A DNA stretch of 64,000 nt from Polynucleobacter necessarius (lineage in GTDB: Bacteria > Pseudomonadota > Gammaproteobacteria > Burkholderiales > Burkholderiaceae), in assembly GCF_900096765.1 (NCBI RefSeq), contig NZ_LT615228.1, positions 502,669 through 566,668 of the forward strand, written 5' to 3'. Under the pieces are notes generated by a model. The model was given only the letters and a program-made list of their open reading frames with translations, was not told the origin of the DNA and made no database searches. Positions 57,341 to 64,000 of this stretch are shown piece after piece. How positions within the stretch are numbered: position 1 is the first letter of the stretch; every line of letters begins with the position of its first letter. The position numbers and the translations under genes are program-made.

Positions 57341-58069
57341 TTGACGCGCATACTGGCCATCGACACCTCTTCTACTTGGTGTTCGGTGGCTTTATCTTTA
57401 GGTGATTCAGTGCCACAGCTGCGACATGAGTTAGTGTCGGCTGGCGCTAGCCAGTTATTGCTTCCATGGGTTCAGGACTTACTGGCACAAGCGCAGATTA
57501 AATTGTCTGATTTAGATGTGATGGCAGTCGGTATTGGGCCGGGCGCATTTACTGGAGTTCGACTAGGTGTTGCTGCCGTCCAAGGTTTGGCTGTATCGGC
57601 ACATCTTCCTGTGATCTCGGTTGTCAGCCTGGATGCCATTGCTGCGCAAGCGATCATAACTGCATCATTTGACAGGATCAAACCAACTAATTTTGTAGTT
57701 GCGATCGATGCCCGTATGGATGAGATTTATTGGGCAAAGTATGAATATCAACAAGGAATGCCTCTGGCTAAACGAGTGGGTGAGATACATCTATCTAAAC
57801 CTGAAGAAATTGATCTAACAGGGATTCACTACCTTGCTGGAAGTGCGATTGCAGTTTATGGAGAAAGATTGTTTACCCACAATAGCATTGCCGCAGACTG
57901 CTTAGATCCTGAAGTACCGCTATCGGCCTTGGGAATTTTGGATTGCGCTAAACCGATGTTCAAGGCTGGTCTCCAGACGGATGTAAGGTGCCTGGAGCCT
58001 TTGTATGTACGCAATAAAGTAGCGCTGACTACTGCTGAGCGCGATTTGGTCTTTAAAAAGATTCGTTAG
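57341..58069 (+). CDS. tsaB: tRNA t6A biosynthesis protein TsaB
   Basis: A 242-residue actin-like ATPase-fold partner of TsaD in making N6-threonylcarbamoyladenosine at A37 of ANN-reading tRNAs. The opening TRILAIDTSSTWCSVALSLG and the ligand GIGPGAFTGVRLGVAAVQGLA near residue 65 are hallmarks. The start is TTG 57341; no ATG lies before ILAIDTSS. It is one base from rimI, a frequent neighbour. Intact. Confidence 0.92.
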   Translation: MTRILAIDTSSTWCSVALSLGDSVPQLRHELVSAGASQLLLPWVQDLLAQAQIKLSDLDVMAVGIGPGAFTGVRLGVAAVQGLAVSAHLPVISVVSLDAIAAQAIITASFDRIKPTNFVVAIDARMDEIYWAKYEYQQGMPLAKRVGEIHLSKPEEIDLTGIHYLAGSAIAVYGERLFTHNSIAADCLDPEVPLSALGILDCAKPMFKAGLQTDVRCLEPLYVRNKVALTTAERDLVFKKIR

Positions 58070-58070
58070 A

Positions 58071-58598
58071 ATGAGTCAGGCGAGCGAAGGGGCAGAGCTA
58101 TCGTTCATGCCGATGGAGTCTTCTGATTTAGATGCAGTTCTTGCAATTGAAGCGGTTTCTCATCTTCACCCTTGGACCCGAGGAAATTTTTCAGATTCCT
58201 TGGCGGCAGGACATTGGGCTTATTGCATCAGACCACGGTTGGATCAAGATCATACTCAGCGCGGTACATTTCTAGATCCCCAAGTGTTATGGGCCTATTG
58301 CATTTTGTATCCCGCAGTTGATGAACTCCATCTCTTGAATATCACTGTTTCCCCTAAGTTGAGGCAATTAGGGCTTGGCTCTCGCATGATGAATGCAATC
58401 GAGGGGGTCGCTGCGCAGCAAAATATGCCACGAATTATTTTAGAGGTCAGGCCATCGAATACTCCTGCCGTAGCTTTTTACCAAAGACTGGGTTATGAGC
58501 AAATAGGGGTGCGCAAAAATTACTATCCCCTTAATCCAGAGTCTGGAAAGCGTGAGGATGCAATAGTCATGGCTAAATCGATTAAGCTAGCGGTATGA
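58071..58598 (+). CDS. rimI: Ribosomal protein S18-alanine N-acetyltransferase
   Basis: A GNAT-fold enzyme that acetylates the N-terminal Ala of ribosomal protein S18. The acetyl-CoA loop is NITVSPKLRQLGLGSRMMNAIEG near residue 92 and the C-terminal IILEVRPSNTPAVAFYQRLGYEQIGVRKNYYP matches RimI (given in part). Length 175 is normal for betaproteobacteria. Overlaps the next gene by four bases and follows tsaB by one base. Intact. Confidence 0.9.
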   Translation: MSQASEGAELSFMPMESSDLDAVLAIEAVSHLHPWTRGNFSDSLAAGHWAYCIRPRLDQDHTQRGTFLDPQVLWAYCILYPAVDELHLLNITVSPKLRQLGLGSRMMNAIEGVAAQQNMPRIILEVRPSNTPAVAFYQRLGYEQIGVRKNYYPLNPESGKREDAIVMAKSIKLAV

Positions 58599-59149
58599 GC
58601 AATTTAAGGTCTAGCTTCCTAAAGGAAATGGGTATTACGGAGTGGACATCCCACGAAAGCCCTCTGGTCGCGCAATCTTCGGAAGTCATGTCTACTGGCG
58701 GTCAAGCTCACGCCCAAGCGCAAGTTCATGCACAAGAGTTTGCCACTAGCCATGCCGGCACTCCACGCGTTCATTGGATGTTTTTTGGCCTTCAGCCTTC
58801 GGGGGATACCCAAGTTTTATTTCAGAACGTACTTCGTGTGTTGGGACTGGCCAAGAATGAATGGTCTTGGAAGAATCCAGAGGACAATCTATCTCAAATC
58901 AAAGTCCCTGATAGTGGAGTGCCAGTAGTAGCGTTTGCATTTGGCGGGCCAACAGCCCAAAAAATTACCGGTGAGCGTGATCCATTGTCCCAATTGCGTG
59001 AGACCATCCTCGCTTTAAATACCGGTGCCGATGATGAAATTCCAGTTGTCGCATCTTTTGATTTGAGCCAATTAGTTAGCAAGTCTAAAGAGAAGGCGCT
59101 GTTATGGCAGGATCTTTTGTTGGCGAAATCTGTACTGCAAAACAGTTAA
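58595..59149 (+). CDS. HolD-like or uracil-DNA-glycosylase-fold protein, role uncertain
   Basis: A 184-residue protein coupled to rimI by a four-base overlap. Its start (FLKEMGITEWTSHESPL) resembles E. coli HolD, the psi subunit of DNA polymerase III (QLGITQWSLRRP), and its end (EKALLWQDLLLAKSV) resembles HolD RAALWQQI. In E. coli holD also adjoins rimI. The middle (VPVVAFAFGGPTAQKITGE, DPLSQLRETILAL) instead recalls the final strand of family 4/5 uracil-DNA glycosylases (LALG..AAQ.LLG...PL..LRG) but lacks their Cys cluster. A His/Ala/Gln low-complexity segment lies at about residues 35-50. I favour a diverged replication clamp-loader or DNA-binding partner; not certain. Confidence 0.55.
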   Translation: MSNLRSSFLKEMGITEWTSHESPLVAQSSEVMSTGGQAHAQAQVHAQEFATSHAGTPRVHWMFFGLQPSGDTQVLFQNVLRVLGLAKNEWSWKNPEDNLSQIKVPDSGVPVVAFAFGGPTAQKITGERDPLSQLRETILALNTGADDEIPVVASFDLSQLVSKSKEKALLWQDLLLAKSVLQNS

Positions 59150-60474
59150 TGTAGTTCGTGCTTGTGTTCGCCAATCAAGTGCATTGAGTCATACTCTGCT
59201 TGGTTGCGCTGATGTCGTTTAATGACCATCCACATAATGCAGCTTACAACCAAGCCAAAGCCAATAATGACGTATTGCACTGGCAGGTCTAACCAGATTA
59301 GCAATGAGTAAATTGCCAACATTGCCAATACAGATATATTTTCATTGAAGTTTTGAACTGCAATAGAGTGGCCTGCTGACATGAGAACATGTCCACGGTG
59401 TTGCAAGAGGGCATTCATCGGAACCACAAAATAGCCGGCCAACCAACCTACCAGCACCAATAAGAAATATGCTAGCAGTAGGTTGAGAGTGATTTGAAGT
59501 TTGCCGATGGTCACCAAAGGAGTGTTGGGAATCATGTCGAAGTTATAGACGGCCAATAGGCAGACAACCAAGCCCATAGCAATCCCATAAGGCAAAACAT
59601 TTAAAGAGTTACGCAAAGGGACGCGCCACGCAGCCCATACTGCGCCACCCGCAACCCCAACAGCAGAGATCGCTTGCAAAATAGCACCTTGCGACAGATT
59701 CATATGCAAAGCTACTTGCGCCCACTTAATCACAATAAATTGCAAGGTTGCGCCAGCACCCCAAAATAAAGTAGTCACTGCCAAAGAGATTTGACCCAAA
59801 CGATCATCCCAGAGTGTTTTGAAGCAAACAGAAAAATCTTTTATTAAAGCAATCGGATTAGATTTTTGGGCAACGTAACGTGCTCCAGTATCGGGAATTT
59901 TGAGGTTGATGAGCGCGGCCACTACATAGATCATCATGATGATCAAAATGGCGGACTCTGCTGGGGTATCGATTTCGGTATTGATACTGGGAAAATCAAA
60001 AGCAAGAAGGCTCTCTGAAACCGAACTGCTAATCAGAACACCGCCTAGGACGGTGCCAAGGATAATAGAGCCAACCGTGAGACCCTCAATCCACCCATTG
60101 GCAGCAACCAATTTCTCGGGCGGCAAGAGCTCAGTCAATATTCCATATTTAGCAGGAGAGTAGGCTGCAGCTCCAAGGCCAACAATAGCGTAAGACATTA
60201 ATGGGTGACTTCCCAAAAGCATGGCTACGCAACCAATAAATTTGATCGTATTCGTGATGAACATGACATTGCCCTTAGGGCGGGAGTCTGCAAAGGCACC
60301 CACAAAGGCTGCTAGCAGAACATAGGACAGTACGAAGAATAATTTGAGCAAAGGGGTCATCCAGGCCGGAGCATTGAGCTGGACCAGGAGGGCAATTGCT
60401 GCAATCAGCAGGGCGTTATCGGCAAGCGACGAAAAAAATTGCGCCGCCATAATGATGTAAAAACTGCGGTTCAT
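59146..60474 (-). CDS. lplT: Lysophospholipid transporter LplT
   Basis: A 442-residue MFS-type membrane protein with about 12 hydrophobic segments. Its opening MNRSFYIIMAAQFFSSLADN and the motif LTELLPPEKLVAANGWIEG near residue 115 are characteristic of LplT, which flips lysophosphatidylethanolamine into the cell for re-acylation. No Aas acyltransferase is adjacent here; it is separated or elsewhere. It converges on the HolD-like gene with a four-base overlap and is divergent from alr. Intact. Confidence 0.88.
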   Translation of the reverse strand: MNRSFYIIMAAQFFSSLADNALLIAAIALLVQLNAPAWMTPLLKLFFVLSYVLLAAFVGAFADSRPKGNVMFITNTIKFIGCVAMLLGSHPLMSYAIVGLGAAAYSPAKYGILTELLPPEKLVAANGWIEGLTVGSIILGTVLGGVLISSSVSESLLAFDFPSINTEIDTPAESAILIIMMIYVVAALINLKIPDTGARYVAQKSNPIALIKDFSVCFKTLWDDRLGQISLAVTTLFWGAGATLQFIVIKWAQVALHMNLSQGAILQAISAVGVAGGAVWAAWRVPLRNSLNVLPYGIAMGLVVCLLAVYNFDMIPNTPLVTIGKLQITLNLLLAYFLLVLVGWLAGYFVVPMNALLQHRGHVLMSAGHSIAVQNFNENISVLAMLAIYSLLIWLDLPVQYVIIGFGLVVSCIMWMVIKRHQRNQAEYDSMHLIGEHKHELH

Positions 60475-60524
60475 TCGTACAATCTATTCATTAACACAAT
60501 TAAAACATGAAAGGAGGGATGAAT

Positions 60525-61649
60525 ATGGGTACAGCACCTAATAGCTTGATTCATAGACCAATTTTGGCATCAATTTATTCTCAGGCCTTTCAGCATAACT
60601 TAAACCGTGTTCGGGAGTTGGCTCCAGAATCCAAAATATGGTCAGTTATTAAGGCTAGAGTGTATGGCCATGGATTTGAAGCAGCTTTGAAAGGCCTCAA
60701 CTCCACAGATGGTTTTGCCCTTTTGGATATCCAGGATGCAGTTTGGCTCAGAGGACATGGTTGGCAAGGTCGAATCCTCCTGTTGGAAGGACTCTTTCAT
60801 GAAAATGAACTTGATTTGGCTCAGGAATTGCGCTGCGATTTGGTTGTGCATTGTGAAGCCCAGCTTGAATGGCTAGAACGTTATTTCAATAGCAGAAATA
60901 AAACTTTTAGCATTTTCTTGAAAATGAATACGGGTATGAATCGACTTGGATTCAGGCCTGAAGCATACCGAATTGCATTTCATCGACTTCATGCCTTGGG
61001 GTATCGGATGCATCATATGACTCACTTTGCTAATGCCGACCAAGTAAATTGCTTGCCAACAGTGGGCGAGCAGCTTGACGTATTTACGCAAGCTACTGAG
61101 GGCTTGGATGCCCCGACTTCAATGGCTAATTCGGCAGCGGTTTTGTGGCATCGCAACGCTCTAGGTGATTGGGTCAGGCCCGGCATCATGCTTTATGGAG
61201 CCTCCCCAACAGGTTTGTATGCGGATATTGAGCATGCAAATCTGAAGGCGGTCATGCAATTGCGAAGTGAAATCATTGACATACAGGAACTACAAAAGGG
61301 CGAGCGCATTGGCTATGGTGGCCGTTATGAGGCTTCAGAGGGAATGCGGATAGGGGTGGTTGCGTGTGGATATGCCGATGGTTACCCAAGGCAAGCAGAG
61401 GATGGAACGCCTGTCTGGGTGAGTAATGGTCTCCAAGATAGCAAGGGGGTAATTTGCCCTCTTGTTGGGCGGGTTTCCATGGACATGCTAACAGTGGATC
61501 TTCGAAATGCCCCTAATGCAAAGATCGGTAGCGTTGTGGAGCTGTGGGGGGATCAAGTGCCAGTCGATGAGGTGGCGCGTATGGGCGATACGATTGGATA
61601 TGAGCTACTTTGTGCTGTAGCACCAAGAGTTCCAGTTGCTATTGTGTAA
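60525..61649 (+). CDS. alr: Alanine racemase
   Basis: A PLP enzyme that makes D-alanine for peptidoglycan. The PLP Lys is in IWSVIKARVYGHGFEA near residue 40 (family form VKANAYGHG; Asn and Ala are replaced by Arg and Val but Lys and YGHG are kept). The second active-site Tyr is in RIGYGGRYEASEG near residue 264, and VGRVSMDMLTVDL near residue 313. ATG 60525 is chosen because AAGGAGG lies seven bases upstream; ATG codons at 60507 and 60519 are before or too close to it. It diverges from lplT and is followed by a bidirectional terminator. Confidence 0.92.
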   Translation: MGTAPNSLIHRPILASIYSQAFQHNLNRVRELAPESKIWSVIKARVYGHGFEAALKGLNSTDGFALLDIQDAVWLRGHGWQGRILLLEGLFHENELDLAQELRCDLVVHCEAQLEWLERYFNSRNKTFSIFLKMNTGMNRLGFRPEAYRIAFHRLHALGYRMHHMTHFANADQVNCLPTVGEQLDVFTQATEGLDAPTSMANSAAVLWHRNALGDWVRPGIMLYGASPTGLYADIEHANLKAVMQLRSEIIDIQELQKGERIGYGGRYEASEGMRIGVVACGYADGYPRQAEDGTPVWVSNGLQDSKGVICPLVGRVSMDMLTVDLRNAPNAKIGSVVELWGDQVPVDEVARMGDTIGYELLCAVAPRVPVAIV

Positions 61650-61704
61650 GCGATTTGCTTACATAGCAAAACTCTAAATAAGCCCCCCAATAAAAACCAC
61701 AAAT

Positions 61705-61737
61705 AAAAAACCCCTCTACTTATTAGAGGGTTTTTTG
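61705..61737. terminator. Bidirectional intrinsic terminator between alr and bamD
   Basis: An A-run and CCCTCT pair with AGAGGG and a T-run around ACTTATT, serving the two convergent genes. Confidence 0.88.
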
Positions 61738-61754
61738 ACTGAACGTTGTGCAAA

Positions 61755-62666
61755 TTATTTATTCCAGAATTGCCACCATCTACGCTCTTTTTTCACCCGT
61801 TGACCAGTTTCTAGTATTTGGCTATCTGGGAAGTTGAGTTTAAATACGCGCGCAGAGTCATTGGCCAACTGAGTCATTCCCAATTTTTCATAAGACTTAG
61901 TCAAAATATACAGAGCCTCTTCAACGGCCGGGGCTCGATCGTAGTCGCGAATCACCAGCTGTGCTCGGTTAGCGGCTGCTAGATAAGCACCACGTTGATA
62001 ATAAAAGCGCGCTACGATCACATCCGCTTCTGCGAGGGAGTTCACAATATAGCGCATGCGATCTAAGGAATCTGGTGCATATTTGCTATTCGGGAAGCGC
62101 TCAACAACCACCTTAAATGATTCAAAAGCCTCTTTGGCAGCTTTTGGATCACGCTCACTTAAATCCTGACCAGTGAAACTTCCAAGCCAGCCTAAATCAT
62201 CATTAAAGGTGATTAATCCTTTGAGGTAATACGCGTAATCCAGTGTGGGACTGCCTTGGTGTAATTTAATAAAGCGATCGATTGCTACTAAAGCTTGGGC
62301 CTGTTCTTGTGCTTTCCAATAGCAGTAGGCAGCATTTATTTGAGCTTGCTGTGAGTAGGGGCCAAATGGGAAGCGAGCCTCTAACTTATCAAAGTATTTA
62401 CCGCACTTGGCGTAATCAGCGTCTTTGAGCTTGTCGGTTGCTTCTGAATACAGTTTGGTTTCAGACCAAATGTCGGTGTCATCTTTTTGACCATCGCTAC
62501 CAGCGCAGCCGCTTAAGAGCACGGTTATAACCACGCCTATCAAAAGGGCGATCAATCCAAAACCCCTTAAAAAGGTGGATTTTTGTGGTGAAGCTGACCC
62601 AGCAAGCCTTAAACTGGCGTCTGATATTACGTCGGACATAACTGAAAGGCTCTCTAAGCGTGGCAT
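61755..62666 (-). CDS. bamD: Outer-membrane assembly lipoprotein BamD (ComL)
   Basis: An essential BAM-complex lipoprotein. A hydrophobic segment and lipobox (VITVLLSGCAGSDG, Cys near residue 54) anchor it. Mature TPR repeats follow: LYSEATDKLKDADYAKCGKY, FPFGPYSQQAQINAAYCYWK, and three further units, ending in ERRWWQFWNK. The long N-terminus (54 residues before the Cys) is atypical; ATG 62639 gives a shorter, better signal peptide and avoids overlap with the rluD start, so 62639 may be the real start. Divergent from rluD, convergent with alr. BamC is at 4.3 kb. Intact. Confidence 0.9.
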   Translation of the reverse strand: MPRLESLSVMSDVISDASLRLAGSASPQKSTFLRGFGLIALLIGVVITVLLSGCAGSDGQKDDTDIWSETKLYSEATDKLKDADYAKCGKYFDKLEARFPFGPYSQQAQINAAYCYWKAQEQAQALVAIDRFIKLHQGSPTLDYAYYLKGLITFNDDLGWLGSFTGQDLSERDPKAAKEAFESFKVVVERFPNSKYAPDSLDRMRYIVNSLAEADVIVARFYYQRGAYLAAANRAQLVIRDYDRAPAVEEALYILTKSYEKLGMTQLANDSARVFKLNFPDSQILETGQRVKKERRWWQFWNK

Positions 62667-63700
62667 TGCCGCAAACTCCTGATTCGAATTCTGTTGATTA
62701 TATCGATGAAGAGGATTTCATCTCCCTGGAAATTCCGATGGAGATGGCTGGTGAACGCCTAGATAAGGTGTTGGCAGGGTCTCTGCCTGATTATTCACGA
62801 AATCGCCTGAAAACTTGGATAGAGGCTGGGGCTGTTATGGTCGACGGAAAGGTCACCAAAGCACGTTATTTATTGAGAGGCGGGGAGAGTATTAAGGTAT
62901 TTCCACAGGAGATGCCTGAGCAATTTGCCTTTAGCCCCGAAAACATCCCGCTTGATGTCGTTTTTGAGGATGATTCAATGATTGTGATCAACAAGCCTTC
63001 GGGGCTTGTGGTTCATCCTGCTGCCGGAAACTGGTCAGGCACTTTATTAAATGGCTTGTTATTTCATTATCCAGAACTGAAAGCGTTACCAAGGGCTGGT
63101 ATTGTGCATCGCCTGGATAAAGACACCTCAGGATTGATGGTTGTAGCAAGAACGGCGCAAGCGCAAACTGCTCTGGTTAGGCAATTACAAGACAGAACCG
63201 TTGGTCGCAGATATTTAGCTTGGGTATGGGGTGATGCACCAAGCCAAGGTAAAGTTTTGGCTACAGTTGGGCGTGACCAACGAGATCGACTGAAGATGGC
63301 CGCTGGTAGTCCTCATGGTAAACCAGCTGCCACTGTATTTAGACATCTGGCTAAAGGTGCATTTCAAGAATCTTCCGTAGCCCTGCTGGAATGTAGGTTA
63401 GAGACTGGCAGAACCCATCAAATTCGAGTTCACCTCGAATCCTTGAGCTTCCCACTTCTGGGTGATCCTGTCTATCGCAAAAAAACTCCGGGCGTTGCAA
63501 AGTCACTCCCTTTCGAGCGTCAAGCGCTTCATGCTTTTGCATTAAGTTTGCAACATCCGGTCACACAAGAATTGCATACTTGGTTTCGTTTGCCACCAGC
63601 TGACCTCATGGAATTACTCCCGCGGGTAGGTATGACGCAGGCCAACCTTCCTCAAGAGGCTGTCGTTCTTCAATCGATTCAAAATGACCCTGCAACATGA
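62660..63700 (+). CDS. rluD: 23S rRNA pseudouridine synthase (RluD type)
   Basis: The enzyme makes pseudouridines 1911, 1915 and 1917 in helix 69 of 23S rRNA. The N-terminal S4-like domain (GERLDKVLAGSLPDYSRNRLKTW) is followed by the catalytic domain with GIVHRLDKDTSGLMVVARTA near residue 149 (catalytic Asp) and LLECRLETGRTHQIRVHLES near residue 235. Length 346 fits RluD. The start is GTG 62660, which lies within the bamD leader on the other strand. The order bamD (divergent) - rluD - pgeF is widespread in proteobacteria. The stop overlaps the next start in ATGA. Intact. Confidence 0.92.
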   Translation: MALPQTPDSNSVDYIDEEDFISLEIPMEMAGERLDKVLAGSLPDYSRNRLKTWIEAGAVMVDGKVTKARYLLRGGESIKVFPQEMPEQFAFSPENIPLDVVFEDDSMIVINKPSGLVVHPAAGNWSGTLLNGLLFHYPELKALPRAGIVHRLDKDTSGLMVVARTAQAQTALVRQLQDRTVGRRYLAWVWGDAPSQGKVLATVGRDQRDRLKMAAGSPHGKPAATVFRHLAKGAFQESSVALLECRLETGRTHQIRVHLESLSFPLLGDPVYRKKTPGVAKSLPFERQALHAFALSLQHPVTQELHTWFRLPPADLMELLPRVGMTQANLPQEAVVLQSIQNDPAT

Positions 63701-64000
63701 ATCTTCTCAGTGATGCATTGATAAAACCAGAGTGGCCAGTGCCGCCACACATCAGATCTTTGCTTACAACCAGGAATGGTGGAGTCAGTCAGACCCCTTA
63801 TTTATCACTTAATTTGGGAGATCATGTTGGTGATGAGCCATCTCAGGTCCTTGCTAATCGTGCTTTATTGCGAACCTATTTGCCCGCGGAACCTCATTGG
63901 CTAAAACAAATTCATAGCGCAAAAGTCAGCACTCCTGACGAACCACTTCAAGAAGCGGATGCAATCGTGAGCAATCGTTGCGATGATGTGCTGGCAATCA
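63697..64000 (+). CDS. pgeF: Peptidoglycan editing factor PgeF / multicopper-laccase-domain protein, N-terminal part
   Basis: The frame starts at ATG 63697, overlapping the rluD stop (ATGA), and runs off the end of the window. The visible 101 residues (IRSLLTTRNGGVSQTPYLSLNLG, then GDHVGDEPSQVLANRALLRT and HWLKQIHSAKV) match the YfiH/PgeF family, which removes wrongly incorporated residues from peptidoglycan precursors and includes purine-nucleoside enzymes. The conserved His of QIHSAKV is present. The zinc-binding Cys and His further on are beyond the window. Gene order with rluD supports it. Confidence 0.88.
   Translation, partial: MNLLSDALIKPEWPVPPHIRSLLTTRNGGVSQTPYLSLNLGDHVGDEPSQVLANRALLRTYLPAEPHWLKQIHSAKVSTPDEPLQEADAIVSNRCDDVLAI

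Noticed and set aside
60630..60675. Loss of alanine racemase activity because the PLP motif reads VIKARVYGHG
   Set aside because: The essential Lys and YGHG are kept and similar variants occur in other betaproteobacteria as far as I recall.

Overview
The window is a dense, low-to-moderate GC bacterial chromosome segment. Its gene content points to a betaproteobacterium of the family Burkholderiaceae, most likely Polynucleobacter. The supporting features are a phasin gene, a complete propionyl-CoA/methylmalonyl-CoA block, the TPP-riboswitch thiC-thiO-thiS-thiG-thiE cluster, the parE-parC pair, the order trpS-dapA-bamC, and cysS-AlkA-accA-tilS-lysC followed by tRNA-Ser. This taxonomic reading comes from remembered gene order and protein style; no search was run.

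Layout. 0-5.5 kb: zapE tail, PHP phosphatase/RNase, trpS, a broken methyltransferase, dapA, bamC. 5.5-12.4 kb: small lipoprotein, roxA-like oxygenase, SlyD-type isomerase, cysE, trmJ, suhB, lpxH, ppiB, TPR lipoprotein. 12.4-19.2 kb: cysS, DNA glycosylase, accA, tilS, lysC, tRNA-Ser, phasin. 19.2-22 kb: a small accessory patch with a broken lipoprotein, a tiny HTH/zinc-ribbon regulator with its own palindromic operator, a secreted protein, broken Smr and DUF883 genes, and yqjE/yqjK-like genes. 22-29.5 kb: apt, nucleosidase, acyl-CoA synthetase, IlvD/Edd dehydratase, outer-membrane protein, broken membrane protein, trhP, tRNA-Asn. 29.5-36.6 kb: the thiamine block and a Nudix gene. 36.7-44 kb: two facing DnaA boxes, tRNA-Arg, a 52-residue membrane peptide, a broken MFS transporter, a CoA transferase, parE-parC. 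44-49.2 kb: XdhC/MocA-like/RidA/CoxE-like/MoxR genes and two small cytochromes c. 49.2-57.3 kb: a GntR regulator and the mcm-meaB-pccB-pccA-epimerase operon. 57.3-64 kb: tsaB-rimI-HolD-like, lplT, alr, bamD, rluD, pgeF start.

The most striking property is how many genes carry one fresh lesion while the rest of the reading frame is well preserved. There are three clear in-frame nonsense codons (thiC, an MFS transporter, a DUF883 protein). There are eight clear single-base frameshifts (methyltransferase, lipoprotein, Smr protein, membrane protein, thiD, MocA-like, MoxR, cytochrome c), several in homopolymer runs, and a probable ninth at the meaB N-terminus. At least five perfect 10-15 bp tandem duplications are also present, one inserting five residues into the conserved core of ThiE. 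Nonsense codons and 10-15 bp duplications are not typical sequencing errors, so I read this as a genome in an early stage of reductive decay, as in the ciliate-endosymbiotic Polynucleobacter necessarius lineage. Some homopolymer indels could still be assembly error.

Functionally, the thiamine pathway is hit three times (thiC, thiD, thiE) and a molybdo-hydroxylase maturation set is hit twice. Lysine/DAP synthesis, outer-membrane assembly (bamC, bamD), tRNA charging and modification, fatty-acid and propionate metabolism look intact. No insertion sequence, prophage, CRISPR array or rRNA was seen, and no gene-free stretch exceeds about 300 bases.
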